This document shows positions 33,745 through 47,130 of a stretch of 64,000 bases of DNA, one piece after another (positions within the stretch are counted from its first letter, which is position 1; each line of letters starts with the position of its first letter). The stretch comes from Dichetophora obliterata (lineage: Eukaryota > Arthropoda > Insecta > Diptera > Sciomyzidae), in the NCBI GenBank assembly GCA_963920525.1, contig OY986439.1, forward strand, positions 48,239,482-48,303,481, given 5' to 3'. Position numbers and translations under genes: made by a program. The notes beneath the pieces were generated by a model. It had not been told where the DNA came from and ran no database searches. It saw only the letters and a program-made list of their open reading frames with translations.

Positions 33745-35823
33745 ATTAACATTACCATTACCATTACCATTACCATTACCATTACCATTACCATTACCAT
33801 TACCATTACCATTACCATTACCATTACCATTACCATTACCATTACCATTACCATTACCATTACCATTACCATTACCATTACCATTACCATTACCATTACC
33901 ATTACCATAACCATAACCATAACCATAACCATAACCATAACCATTACCATTACCATTACCATTACCATTACCATAACCATAACCATAACCATTACCATTA
34001 CCATTACCATTACCATTACCATTACCATTACCATTACCATTACCATTACCATTACCATTACCATTACCATTACCATTACCATTACCATTACCATTACCAT
34101 TACCATTACCATTACCATTACCATTACCATTACCATTACCATTACCATTACCATTACCATTACCATTACCATTACCATTACCATTACCATTACCATTACC
34201 ATTACCATTACCATTACCATTACCATTACCATTACCATTACCATTACCATTACCATTACCATTACCATTACCATTACCATTACCATTACCATTACCATTA
34301 CCATTACCATTACCATTACCATTACCATTACCATTACCATTACCATTACCATTACCATTACCATTACCATTACCATTACCATTACCATTACCATTACCAT
34401 TACCATTACCATTACCATTACCATTACCATTACCATTACCATTACCATTACCATTACCATTACCATTACCATTACCATTACCATTACCATTACCATTACC
34501 ATTACCATTACCATTACCATTACCATTACCATTACCATTACCATTACCATTACCATTACCATTACCATTACCATTACCATTACCATTACCATTACCATTA
34601 CCATTACCATTACCATTACCATTACCATTACCATTACCATTACCATTACCATTACCATTACCATTACCATTACCATTACCATTACCATTACCATTACCAT
34701 TACCATTACCATTACCATTACCATTACCATTACCATTACCATTACCATTACCATTACCATTACCATTACCATTACCATTACCATTACCATTACCATTACC
34801 ATTACCATTACCATTACCATTACCATTACCATTACCATTACCATTACCATTACCATTACCATTACCATTACCATTACCATTACCATTACCATTACCATTA
34901 CCATTACCATTACCATTACCATTACCATTACCATTACCATTACCATTACCATTACCATTACCATTACCATTACCATTACCATTACCATTACCATTACCAT
35001 TACCATTACCATTACCATTACCATTACCATTACCATTACCATTACCATTACCATTACCATTACCATTACCATTACCATTACCATTACCATTACCATTACC
35101 ATTACCATTACCATTACCATTACCATTACCATTACCATTACCATTACCATTACCATTACCATTACCATTACCATTACCATTACCATTACCATTACCATTA
35201 CCATTACCATTACCATTACCATTACCATTACCATTACCATTACCATTACCATTACCATTACCATTACCATTACCATTACCATTACCATTACCATTACCAT
35301 TACCATTACCATTACCATTACCATTACCATTACCATTACCATTACCATTACCATTACCATTACCATTACCATTACCATTACCATTACCATTACCATTACC
35401 ATTACCATTACCATTACCATTACCATTACCATTACCATTACCATTACCATTACCATTACCATTACCATTACCATTACCATTACCATTACCATTACCATTA
35501 CCATTACCATTACCATTACCATTACCATTACCATTACCATTACCATTACCATTACCATTACCATTACCATTACCATTACCATTACCATTACCATTACCAT
35601 TACCATTACCATTACCATTACCATTACCATTACCATTACCATTACCATTACCATTACCATTACCATTACCATTACCATTACCATTACCATTACCATTACC
35701 ATTACCATTACCATTACCATTACCATTACCATTACCATTACCATTACCATTACCATTACCATTACCATTACCATTACCATTACCATTACCATTACCATTA
35801 CCATTACCATTACCATTACCATT
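33745..35823 (+). repeat. (ATTACC)n hexamer array, about 2.08 kb
   Basis: About 346 units of attacc are virtually free of substitutions. The exceptions are two patches where the unit is ccataa (about 33905-33945, seven units, and 33971-33989, three units). From 33990 to 35823 no variant was seen. The 755-codon Met-Val frame (33555-35822, minus) and the Leu-Pro frame (plus) exist only because the hexamer lacks stops in those frames. Confidence 0.97.
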
Positions 35824-38140
35824 AGTTTTATAACATCAATTAATTATTCTGTGTTTCAATTATTTTATTTACTTAATTTCGAACGGAAATATGAAAGATC
35901 AAAACTTTCGATTGTGTTTTTCCTTGTTTAAATTTTATGTGTTCAGTTGATTTAATTTTAAAAATACATTTGTTTTAAATTAAATACTTTTGTTACTGTT
36001 ACAAAGTAATGCCATGACATTCAATAACATATTACAACTTGCATCCGAACATGTTGTCAAAAAAAAACTTGTGTTCGTTTGAGAATACCAATATTAACGA
36101 ACATGAATTAAATAGGAGTAATATTTTTAAAATTGTTTTTATATTAAAGCAAAACATATCAACATAGCACTCAGACCGACAAAAAAATACAGAGTTGTTT
36201 GATCGTACATCTTTAACATTTTATTTATATATTTGATGTATCATTTGCTGGGTGGGCTATTAGCGGTAATTTGCAACAACAAAAACAATTATTAGCACGA
36301 AAAGCAACGAACTCCACAACTATGTGCAGAATAAAAAATATGCGCATTCATTAAATAATTTCTTTTATTTGTATAAATTATTGTATTATTGTGTTTTTTT
36401 TTTTCTGTTTATCAAATTTTTGAGTATGAATTCCTTTCTGACGTGTTTTTTTTTTATGCCACGGAATACGTCAGACAAAAGTCACGCAAGCTGTTAAAAT
36501 TTCAAGAACCGTTGTACGTCTGCAGTTTTTATGCCACATAAAGTTTTTATGTCGGACTTGTTTTTCTTTCCATTTTTTATTTGTTCCTAGAGCTAACATG
36601 CAAGGTTCTTATGAAAAGCATCTACATATGGATATACAAAATCTATAAAATCTGTGCGAATAAAGGAGCATTCAAGAAAAATACCGCTATCTACCGCCCG
36701 TTGAGATAATTACTTGCTCTAACATTCACTGTAATTGCAACAGTGCTACTTGAGTGCACAAATATCCATTAAATTTTGGTATAAAATAAAAAAAGGCATT
36801 AAGTGCCACAGCTACCCCATATTAAGAGTGTCGAAAGTGCGCATGCGCGCACTCTTACAACGTTGTGAGCTGGCTACAGAACAAAATTAATGTATGAATG
36901 AATGAGAAAGTGCTGCGCATTTGCAGCCTTTGTGAAGTTTTAGAGATTTTCGAATAATTCAAAATAATTTTAAAGAATATAAAATATTGGTATCCTTTAC
37001 ACATGTCCGATGCACGCATATTCAAGGACTTCGGTTGCGCTGATTATCGCTGCAGGATGCTGGCTGCATTTTGTTTGTTACTATATGCTTACTGTTGGTT
37101 TGTGTTAATGCTCTTTTCTCTCGTTTTTTTTTTTTAACCTACTAAGCGATTAGAAGGATTAGTTAAAGAGGTCCTTCAACACGCATTCAAACTCAACAAC
37201 GGATGCTCGACTTTGGTGCAAAATAATCTTGCTTGTTCTTTTGTTGACCCAAACAAAGGCACATTTCGGCAAATATAAACAAATATTCACATATTTTTTC
37301 TTCAATTCGTAACTAAAATTATGTTGGACCTAAGCTATTTGCAAAAATAATAGCGTTCAAAAATAGGGTAACTATTTTTATGGACTATTATGTTTGTGCC
37401 TGAAAACTACTCTAAATATGCCCTCCTCATGACAATGTTAATGTATACAAATATAACACATTATTTTGAAGATTTCAAGGATTTTATTTTTAAGTACAAC
37501 TCACCACCAATGATGATTCGAGTGATTTTCTCTACTAAGCTCTTAGCCTGTTTTAATGCCCAGCTCTTTGCTTTGTCGCTCTGTGCATTTCTTTGGGTTG
37601 CTATGTTAAGATGCCCCTATTTTGTTCACTCAACAAAGAAAAAAAAACAAAAAAGATCAAGTCTCAAGTGGCATTACTTTTGGCCATGCTTAAATAAACA
37701 AACTTTATATGGCCATGTTAAGCTATTTTATGTCATCTACTATGTTTTGCATGGATTATCCTGTTGTTACCTAGTAAAGATGATTTGACGTTTATATATA
37801 ACGTGTGTTTGTTCATTCTATTGTTAAGTACTCGAATTTGCTCTTAATCATTTGCTTGTTTTCTTCGTGTCTATTCTAAGTTCTTTGAATATATTTTTTT
37901 GTTTTTTGAAAATTTACTATTCTTTTAGGCGCTTAAAAAATCCTAAAATAACAGAACCTTGTCCGACTTAAGAGGCGCTTGCAATTTTCGGAAAAACTAA
38001 AAAATGTTTAAAGAAAAAAATAAGTTCTGTTTTTATTAACATACTCTTTAAAAAATGTGTGCATATTTAAATATTTCAAAAGAAATTTTTTTTTAATTAT
38101 TATGGAAATAAAGCATGTAAATTATAAAAAATATTGAAGA
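35824..38140. other. Non-coding; partly single-copy-looking
   Basis: No transposon ends are seen. The frame at 37390-37788 (132 codons) contains one hydrophobic stretch (LLACFNAQLFALSLCAFLWV) but no recognisable family motif. I do not call it a gene. 36650-37110 is somewhat richer in GC. Confidence 0.4.
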
Positions 38141-38260
38141 ATTTGGATAAGTATGCATTGAGTTATTTTTAAGGTTATTTAGCATTTATTTTATTTGGAT
38201 ATAATTTGGATAAGTATGCATTGAGTTATTTTTAAGGTTATTTAGCATTTATTTTATTAA
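38141..38260 (+). repeat. Two-copy tandem duplication, 63-bp period
   Basis: atttggataagtatgcattg at 38141 repeats at 38204. The following gagttatttttaaggttatt and tagcatttattttatt are identical in both copies. The identity suggests a recent duplication. Confidence 0.9.
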
Positions 38261-38394
38261 ATTAGAAAAATTAGTATAAACCAAAAATGTTAATAATTAT
38301 TATATAATTATAGCCAGATCCCTAACAGCGCTTCGAAATGTAAAAAAATATAAAAGAAATTTTAATGGATATTCGTTTCCATAAAGTCTATTTC

Positions 38395-39236
38395 TTGATT
38401 ACTTAGTTGGAGCTACTATCGTAATTCGATCTTGGCCTCATCTAATAACGTGCGCCAGCCATTTGTCTCTCGCTTGCTGGTTGGAATTTCGCCAGTCTCA
38501 AATACCAAGCTTCGTCGGGTTGTCCTCTACTTGGTTTTTCCAACAAAGATGCGGTCGTCCTTTTCTGCGTTGACCGCCGCTGGTTAACTAATCGAATATT
38601 TTTTTCATTGGAGCATCGTCTTTCATGCGTTGATCATGACCTCGCCAGCTAAGCCGCTCGATTTTGATGAGCTTGACTATGTCGATGTCAGCATACATCT
38701 CGTATAGTTCATCATTCCACAGTATTTGGTACTCGACATAGACAAATTGGTCCGTTGATCTTACGAAGGATCCTTCTGTAAAATAATCCTAAGTATTTTT
38801 ATTAAAACTGCTCAGCGTGCAGGTTTGTGATGCATAAAGTAGAACTGGCATGATAGCGATTTATAGAGCGTGATTTTCGTTCGTAGAGAGAGGGCTCTGG
38901 TTTTCAATTGCCTACTGAGTCCAAAGTAACACCTGTTTGCAAGGGCTATCCTTCGTTTGATCTCAATGCTTATATCGTTGGTTAAGTAAGTACAAGCTGG
39001 AACGCAGATGGACGAAGTCCTTCACAACCTCGAAGAAGGTATTGTCCACTGTAAGGTGGATTTCAAGACGCTAGGGTTTTTTCTTTGCTCACAACAAGTA
39101 TTTCGTCTTATCTGCATTCACTGCAAGACCAATTCGACGTGACTCCCTTTCTAATCTAAATAATGCTGCACTGAGCTTGCACGTATTATGGCCAATAATG
39201 TCGATGTTATCGGCATACGCAAGCAGCATAACACTC
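38395..39236 (-). pseudogene. RTE-like reverse transcriptase relic, C-terminal part
   Basis: On the minus strand the reading begins KSVMLLAYADNIDIIG, where the catalytic YADD is now YADN. It continues with EIHLTVDNTFFEVVKDFVHL, IEIKRRIALANRCYFGLSRQ, LSLRTKITLYKSL and, after a frameshift, MPVLLYAS-like sequence. IERLSWRGHDQRMKDD and GRPHLCW-like C-terminal motifs follow. The order and the AYADDIDIIG style match RTE-like non-LTR elements of insects. It is broken by frameshifts and stops. The upstream half of the same domain lies at 41985-42250, beyond an inserted element. Confidence 0.78.
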
Positions 39237-39237
<1 letters not shown>

Positions 39238-39303
<66 letters not shown>

Positions 39304-39306
39304 TTA
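39238..39306 (-). repeat. (TAAA)n 3' tail of LINE-1B
   Basis: About sixteen ttta units then tattattatt form, on the minus strand, the tail of the element at 39307-41985. The RTE relic resumes immediately beyond. The frame 39177-39428 with a LFIY repeat is an artefact of this tract. Confidence 0.85.
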
Positions 39307-39390
39307 TTATTATTCATCAAACAGAGATTTATTCTCTTAATGACTACTTAAAAATTGAAAATACAGTATATTATAACAATTTGATACAGG

Positions 39391-41985
39391 TTACGTTAAG
39401 TTACTGGAATTATTACTTACACTATTAAAATATAAAAGCAGAGAATTCTTAAAGACACTCCTACTTAAACCTAGATTAAAGTCTATATCTCGACATACTG
39501 AATTTGCCAGTCTTAAGCAACGAGTGATTGGTTCGTTCATATTGTAGTTTACTCTATGAAATGGCTCATGAAATAATCTTTGAGATCTCAGATCACGTGA
39601 AGGTACGTGAAAGCTTACTTGAAAAAGCAAAGTGGAACAGTTTATTTCAAAGCATATTAAATCCCGTACGAACATAATGGCAAAATATTTACGGCGATTT
39701 TCTAAGGATAGAATACCAAGAAGAAGCCTTCTCACATAATATTCCAATTTAAGCGACTGATTGCAATTCTCGTAAAGCGTCGCTGAATTCTTTCGATTCT
39801 ATTAGAAGCGCATCTATAGAAAGGGTTCCAGATTATGCAGCAGTATTCTAAGATAGATCTTACAAATGCAAAATATAACGATTTTAAAGAAAATGGATCA
39901 CAAAGGTCTTTAGTGTTTCTGTTTATAAAACCTAACATAGCATTAGCTTTTGCTACAATATAGTCTATATGCTTTGAGAACCTTAGTTTATTATCAAGTA
40001 TAACTCCAAGATCTTTCTTTTCAGTTATTCTAGACAATGTCATAATTCCGAGTTTATATGTGTAAACTACGGGCGATAAAATTCGATTGAAATTCAAACT
40101 TTGGCATTTAGATATATTCAGCGGCAATAAATTGTCGCTGCACCAAACAGATAATTGGAGAAAATCTCTTTCAAGATTCAAACAATCGTTAGTGTTTTTT
40201 TATAATAGAAAAAATCTTTATGTCATCAGCATACATTAAACACTGAGAAAATTTTATTTTTTAGGAATGTCATTTACGAATAAAAGAAACAGAAGTGGCC
40301 CCAAGTGACTGCCCTGCGGAACTCCTTAAGAAACCGATATAGCGTCTGACAGTATATTGTTAATACGAACAAATTGTGTCCGTCCTGTAAGGTATGACTC
40401 GAACCATTTTAAAAAGTTCGAGTGAAAGCCAATTAATTCGAGTTTTTTTATGAGTAACTCATGATGAACTCTATCAAAGGCTTTAGAAAAATCTGTAAAT
40501 ATAACATCACATTGATGTCCTTCTTCAAAACAATTCAAAATATATTTAGAAAATATTGCCAAATTTGTAGTTGTTGACCTTCCCGTGATAAAACCGTGTT
40601 GATACGGTGATATAACCTCTTTTATTAAAAAAGTGAGTCTGTTATATACTAATTTTTCAAAAAGTTTAGGGATCGTGGATATTTTACATATTGGACGATA
40701 ATTAGAGACCTCGTTTTTAGAACCGGATTTATGGATCGGTGTAATGTAAGTAATTTTCCAATCCGTTAGAAATTCGCCTTTACTTAATGATTGATTAAAA
40801 ATTGTCGTTAATGGTAAACATAACGCGTCTGCGCAACTTTTTAATAGAATGGATGGAAAACCATCCCATCCGGGTTGTTTATCTAGGTTTAGTTGCTTTA
40901 ACCCTTCCCAAACTTCTATTGAGCTAAGTTCTAGGTCACCAAAATTTAGTAAACAACAGGATGAGTCTGTGTAGGTATTTGTATTTGTGATGTTGTTTGA
41001 AGAAACATATACTGATCGAAAGAATTCCGCGAAAATATTGCAAATTGATAGAGGGTCAGATGTTGTATTGCCCATGTATTGAATAGTATTTGGAATGCCT
41101 GTAGACTTCTTTTTGCTATTAATAAAATGCCAAAAACTTTTGCTATTGGTCTTCAGTTGACATTCTATCTGGAAAATATAATTTTTATATAAAAATTTGT
41201 TCAATTGATCACATTTCCTTTGAAGAAAGCGATAATTATTTAAAAGAATTTGATTATTACTTGATTTTCTGTAAAGTTTATATGCTTTATTTTTTTTATT
41301 ATTTAAATTAATAAGCTCTTTATTGAACCATATTGGTTTTGATAAATTTTTTAAAGAAGCTCTAGGAATGTAAAGGTTTATAGCTTCTTTAAGCTTCTTT
41401 GAATAAATATTGTAATTTGTTACTAAGTTATCATTATTTAAAACTGACAACCAATTAAGATTTCTTAAGAAAAGCGAAATGTTGGTATAATCACCTTTGG
41501 CAAAATCAAAATTTAAACTATTTTCGTTTACAGGTTTTAAATATTTATAGAATTTAACACTAAGAAATAATGCTGTGTGATGATTTGAATTAAGTAACGA
41601 TGCGGAGCTAAAGCTATTTACATCGGCATTGATTTCACTATCCACAAAAATTAAATCAAGTAAGCGATTGGAGTTGTTATATATACCATTAATTTGGTGG
41701 AGATCAAACTCTGCCAGCCTATCAACAACCTCGCATTCACTATTATTAGCAACATTATATGGTAACCAATAATGCATATCCTCATCAAAACTCCAATCTA
41801 TGTTGGGGAGATTGAAATCACTCATAACTACAACATTCTGATTATCTTTGAGATTATTCAATATGCTTATACAATTATCCATATGTAATTTATATAAATC
41901 AATAGAACTATTTGTTGGTATATAACTTAGTATAACGAGAATTTCTTGAAAAGAGTTAACATTGTAAAATATTGAGCAAGTACAT
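39391..41985 (-). pseudogene. LINE-1B ORF2: endonuclease/reverse transcriptase, broken
   Basis: The reading starts in the endonuclease (MSDFNLPNIDW, LLDLIFVDSE, SNHHTALFL), passes NSKSFWHFINSKKKSTGIP, VSNYRPICKIS, YQHGFITGRSTTTN and TDFSKAFDRVHHELL, and meets a stop at about 40326. GVPQGSHLGPLLFLLFVND follows in the same frame after that stop. A further stop and frameshift precede LMYADDIKIF, then KKDLGVILDNKLRFSKHIDY in the frame at 39732-40181. The C-terminal block (FHEPFHRVNYNMNEPITR) is in a third frame at 39391-39747. Catalytic YADD is intact, but the gene is disrupted at three or more points. It shows more decay than LINE-1A. Confidence 0.85.
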
Positions 41986-42250
41986 TTCAGATCATCAGCT
42001 CGGATGATCTTCTCCATCATTAGGAAAAGTTGCACGATAATAAACTCCCTTGTCTGAAACCTAGTTTGGTAACTAATATTTTGAAGTGGTCCTTCCCGAT
42101 TTTAACTGCCTTGCTGGTGTTGCTAAGTGCCATCCTGCAAAGTCGTATTAGTTTTGCAGGAATACCAAATTCAGACATGGAGGAGTATTGGTGATTCTTT
42201 ATTGGGCTGTCGAAGTCTACTTTTGTAGTCGACAAAAAGATGGGTGGTGT
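41985..42250 (-). pseudogene. RTE-like reverse transcriptase relic, upstream part
   Basis: On the minus strand MSEFGIPAKLIRLCRMALSN, VKIGKDHFKILVTKLGFRQG, SLLSC and then MMEKIIRADDLKC form the fingers/palm half of an RT domain whose YADN half lies at 38395-39236. A frameshift near 42010-42040 separates the two frames. An A-run (minus strand) near 42248 may mark the truncated 5' edge. Confidence 0.75.
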
Positions 42251-42419
42251 CGATTTTTTTTTTTTTTGGTATTTTCCCTCTTTTCTGAAAGAGAGTCATT
42301 CGTACAAAAAAGGAAGTTTATCATAAGGATTGTTTAGGTAAGGTAGTGTCATGGTAAGAGGCTGTATGTCCACGAAATCTTAAAAAACAATTTGATTATT
42401 TTTGTTAAAATTATAACTT

Positions 42420-42740
42420 TTTATGGGAAGTTTATTTTTCAACAAGACGGAACCACTCTCCGTACTGCAAAATTCACGAAAAATTGGCATCAACACAAGA
42501 GAATAAATGTTTTGAAATAGTCCTCTTCAAACCCCGATTTGAATCCCATCGAGTCTTTTGGGGGAATGATGAAACGAGGACTTCAGAACGATCCTCAAAG
42601 GACTATTGGCGGCCTTATGAAAAAATAATGGAAATATGGAGTTCATTTACACCAACGGAATGCCAAAGCCTCATAAACTTGATGTCAAAGAGAAAACAGT
42701 CAGCTATGATCGCAAAGGGAAACGTAACACAATAATAATA
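42420..42740 (+). pseudogene. Tc1-like transposase relic, C-terminal part
   Basis: The plus strand reads FQQDGTTLRTAKFTKNWHQH (second catalytic D block), then, after frame changes, NPDLNPIESFWGMMKRGLQN (catalytic E block). FTPTECQSLINLMSKRKQSA and MIAKGN follow, as in Tc1 transposase ends. At least two frameshifts are needed. The N-terminal half is absent, and no terminal repeat could be paired. It abuts the RTE relic. Confidence 0.8.
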
Positions 42741-44055
42741 AATGAATTTCTATACTGTACGAATTAAAAGTGGTCAGCTTTAATATTCATATCAAAAAAA
42801 TTATTAAATTTTTAATAAAATATTTTTGTAAATAAATTAAAAACACTTTATGTTTTTACTATTTCGTAACAATTGCATTTACGACTGTTTAAAAATTATT
42901 TTTAAATTTTAAGGACTGCGCTTAAAAATTTGTACAAAATCTGTTAGGAACAATGAATGAGGAAAATAGCACGTATAGGGAATAATAGTGGTTAGAGTAT
43001 GAATAAGCAATTTTAGATTTTTCATATTTTAATTTATAGGATCAAAGTTTAAATAACCAGACACAATTTAAATCTTTAAAATTCTTCTTTCAGACCGAAA
43101 ATCTTCTTGTCAGATGATATATCAAACAAAAAATAAAACATTTACCTGAAGATGTTTTAGTATTATGAAAAGAATAGTTTATAGTATAAATATTGGAAAT
43201 AAACCAAAAACATATAATGTTTTCATATTTTTTTTATTGTAAACCTTAGATTCATAATGAAGAGCATTAAAATATATATTAAAATTAGTTAGCTCAAAAA
43301 TTAGTTCAAGGCCGCCATTTTGAATTTTGTATTTTTGTCTTCAGACTCGTGATCAGCTACCCTTAAAACCTATATGTTTATAATATATATATATCTATAT
43401 TAAAAACATTTTATACTTGTATTAGAAATAAAAGTATAAAATCAGAAAAAAAAAACTTTGCCAATATATAAAAAATGAAGGAAATGGAAGAGACCAATAT
43501 AATGTTAGGATTTAAAAACAACTCAAAGTTATTTTGCATATAGATATTACAAAGTTTATAATCTTAATTCCAAATAGGAAAATACTTAGCATATCAAGTT
43601 TTTAAGTATCGACTGAATAAAATTAAATGTTAATTATTTTTAATCTTCAAATTTAAGCATTAAAATTGTTCACAACAATTCGCAATGCAACCTTGTTTAA
43701 ATCTAAGCTATCAGATTATTTGTCTTCACTTTAACTTAAGCTATATTTTTCGTTTTCTTTTTTTTTTTCTCTCTTTCAATCTCCTTTTAATTTTATTCTT
43801 TTTATTTTTCCCCGTTTTTTTAGTTTTTTGTTTGTCTTATTATTTATATTTGTTATAAATCTCAGTTATTACCTTTGGTTCAATTTTACAAAATTGTTAA
43901 TGTTTTAACTTTTTTATGAGATGTATGTAATTTTAACTTTAAATTTTATTCAAGATTATGTTTTAGATCTCATATTTTTGTGTTGATATTATCGCCAATA
44001 TGTAATCGGTGCTTAATTATAAGTTTATTCTTGCAAGCGCTTACATTTAATTAAA
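42741..44055. other. AT-rich non-coding stretch
   Basis: It contains (ta)n-like patches near 43381-43400 and a pyrimidine-rich patch near 43750-43830. The last few hundred bases run into an (AAAT)n tract and might be the 3' UTR of an unidentified plus-strand non-LTR element. No coding motif supports this. Confidence 0.35.
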
Positions 44056-44077
44056 TAAATAAATAAATAAATAAAAA
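44053..44077 (+). repeat. (AAAT)n tract
   Basis: About six taaa units form a possible non-LTR tail of unknown origin. Confidence 0.6.
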
Positions 44078-46949
44078 CTTATTATATTTAGATTTCGCAA
44101 ATTTTTTCAGCTTAGAATTGCAAAATATTCATTTAAAAATTAGCTTTATTAATTCCGGGGCTCTCTTCTTAAGAAGTAGTCAATGTTTTCAGCAAAAACA
44201 TAGTGCAACTCAAAGACTATTTTGTACAATGATAGCACGCATTCCTATCACAATAAAACATGGTTTAAATACCGCCATCAACATACGTCAAAATAATGGC
44301 TTTGCAGCAAATTTATTTGTTAATTGCTTTAATAACTATTATTAAATGATTGCATGCCTGCAATAACGTCTGCTGTCTGTTCTCAACAACTGTCTGCTGT
44401 CAAATAACTCGTTAAACTCGAACTTGGCATTAAAAACATCATCAACTAGATTTTAATTTCATCAAACATAAAATTATATATATCAATCGTCTAAGACACA
44501 CTTTCGATTTTCATCTGCAAACGTTCAATTACAAAAATCTAACCGTTTAATTCAATCATTCTTGGTGTAATTTATAAGCTTATTACTCAAGGCACCGGCT
44601 GCAATTTGTTGGACTGATTGAAGAGAAAACACAGACAAAACAAAAATTATACCCAAAACCGTGCATTAAACAATTTGAGCATCATTAATCAAAACCACTT
44701 TGAATTAATGGACAACAAAGTCTCGGTTGAAAAAAAAAGAAATGAGAAAGTTAAATGAAGCCGTCGCTTGTTCAATAGGCGCCTCAGCTTAAAGCCCAGT
44801 GAAACAACTGATGCCAACTCATGTTAACTCAACCGACTCATCCAAATCACCTCCACTCAAACAACATTCCATCATTTTTCTAACATTTCTCTATCATTTC
44901 AATCATTATTACGACCACAGCATCTAAATCACTCAAACTAACGCGCGATCTGTTGCCGACTTTGCTGGTGATCATTTGTTTCCGTGATCAGCAAAGTTCT
45001 CCTGGCAGCACATCACATCACATCACCTTGCCTCACAAATAGACACTTCTGCTTCTTCTACTTCTTCGTCATCGACGAGAGCCAGACGTGTTTTCCATAT
45101 TTTCTTTTCTATTCTGCGCCTTTAACTGGCGTCACTCGCTTGACGTTGTTCCCACATTCGTCACGATATTTTTTGTTGTTTTTGTTTTTACTCTTTAAAG
45201 TTAAGTTTTTTACTTAAATATAATTTTACTATATATTTTATTAGATAACCTCCAAAGTATCTTCCTAACAAGTGAGTATCTACAATCGATCAATAACTCA
45301 AAAATACAACCATTAATGAAAAGAGGTAAAAAGTAAAAACAACTATAAAAAAATAACATCATGACTTATGAAAACTCGTGGCAGCAGATTTGAGGAAAAC
45401 AAGGCTTTAAGAGCCAAGTTATAGGGCCGCTAGCAATAGCTGAAACGTGATAAACTATTGACGATCATCACCAAACGCCAACAACTCCAACAACTGGGAA
45501 AAAACAACGCAAAAGCAATAATATAGAAAAAACCAATTGTAATTTTTCAAGCCACCCAGTAAAATACAGCATGAAGAATTCAAACAGAAATATGAAAAAC
45601 CACAATGAAGAAAAAAAATTTAAACTGTTTGGGTTTTGAGTTTTTTGTAGGCTGTAATTTTCCCCTTTGCGCCAGTTAATGTGATTTTCAATATTGTTTA
45701 CACGATCGTAGATCATTAAATTGCAGCAAGTGAACATGAAGCCCTCAAAGGCAGCGACAATACTTGCTGCCCCACAGTGACTCAGAGAATCACTCAGTGG
45801 GTGAGTGAGTGAGTAGAATAGGAAAATGTGACTGACTAGCCGACTTGGCTGGATGGCTGATTTCCAAAATTGTTCAGAACAAAAACTGATTGAATTGATA
45901 ATAACGTGTGATATCATGAAAAGTTACCGCTAATGGCAATAATGGCAATATTTAGCCTGCCGGAACTATTTATAAATTGGTGGTTTTATGCTACTTTTTT
46001 GAGCTCATCATTAGGTGTAGTACAGTAAAAACAGTAAATACCGCAGGTAAACACAAATTAATTTTAATGGTGTGCTAAAAGCTATGCTTATTGAAAAGAT
46101 TACGGAGCAATTGAATTGTTTTATAATAATTTAATTACTTGTTTAGGGAATAGTTTGAAAATTCTTATTATTGCACTTTATTCCTAGTAACATGATTAAT
46201 CAACGGCTTGATAATCATTATTTAGAGCAATTTAATTTTTAGATCCAAGAAATGACTGATAAAGGCAAGGAAAAATAATGAATGTATGGTGCATTCCATA
46301 TTATATATGCCACTGTGGTTGGTGTATTTTATATTTAGAGATTATATTTATTTTGTAAAAACTTTTATTTAAAAATTTCCATCTTGATTGAACAATATAT
46401 TTTTCTATTTTAAATTTTTCATTTCAAAATAAATTAAACATAAAAATTTAAATTGATTGAAAACAATTTTTCACATAACAAGTAATATAAGTAATATCCT
46501 CTACGCCACCAACATTTTTGTTTTTCCATAAATGTTTTTTTATTGTGGATTAGTCAAAAATATTGAATACTTATTTTTTTTATTTGAAAATAAGACAAGG
46601 AATGTTTGAAGAAGACTTTTTTGTTTAACGTTAGAAAAAGGTCCATATTTCAGTCACTTATACTGCAGTAACTGACGAAGATAGAAAAATTTGTCCAAAC
46701 AAGAAATGAGCACCTTTTTCTTAGCTTTCGAATAATGCTCACTAAAACTCAATCATATTATTGCGAAAAATAGAGATTTCCAACAAATGGGATTATTTTA
46801 TAATTTGGACCCATTTATTTATTTTTTATTTATTTTTTTTTTTTTTTTTGTTAAAAATAATGCTTACGTAGCAATGAATATAATAATCTAACCTAACCAG
46901 TAACCTAATTAATATGCATTTTGATTTTTTGTTTCCGATAAAATGGGAC
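44078..46949. other. Mostly single-copy-looking non-coding DNA
   Basis: 44340-45500 is less AT-rich and free of recognisable transposon ends. It includes catcacatcacatcacc and ttcttctacttcttc low complexity. The minus frame at 45468-45917 (149 codons) has hydrophobic stretches but no family motif, and I do not support it as a gene. Confidence 0.4.
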
Positions 46950-47130
46950 CAAAATATCTTAACCCCGGCTAAAAACGATAAATCTTTTTCTAACGCCACC
47001 TAGCGAGGAGAAGATGTATTAAAAACCAAAAACTTTTTCGGAATTGTGTTCCTTGTATTATTTACGTATACAAAATGTCAAATCCCTATGTTTTATAGTC
47101 CTTTCACAATAATTGTTTAAAATTGAGGTT
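46950..47130 (+). repeat. Dispersed repeat R3, copy 3
   Basis: It has accccggctaaaaacga, gccacctagcgaggagaaga, ccttgtattattta-gta and aatccctatg in the same order as 13685-13870, more diverged. Confidence 0.6.

Larger units (their letters stand above)
39238..41985 (-). mobile_element. 5'-truncated non-LTR retrotransposon (LINE-1B)
   Basis: This minus-strand element is of the same general type as LINE-1A (similar RT and C-terminal blocks and (TAAA)n tail) but a different family. It covers the late endonuclease, the whole reverse transcriptase and the 3' end. It lies inside the RTE-like relic, whose RT reading stops near 41985-42000 and resumes at 39236. The exact right junction is uncertain by about 30 bases. 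Confidence 0.83.

Noticed and set aside
33555..35822. 755-codon Met-Val repeat frame and matching Leu-Pro and His-Tyr frames
   Set aside because: They are translations of a stop-free hexamer array. There is no gene structure and no unique sequence.
33745..35823. Telomeric repeat
   Set aside because: The unit CCATTA is not the insect TTAGG motif, flies lack that telomere type, and unique sequence lies on both sides.
37390..37788. 132-codon frame with one hydrophobic stretch
   Set aside because: A single hydrophobic run in AT-rich DNA is weak evidence. It contains an A-run-encoded lysine tract and no family motif.
39177..39428. 83-codon frame with LFIY repeats
   Set aside because: It is a translation of the (TTTA)n tail of a retrotransposon.
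45468..45917. 149-codon minus frame with hydrophobic segments
   Set aside because: Phenylalanine and leucine runs come from A-rich DNA read in reverse. No motif or splice context supports a gene.
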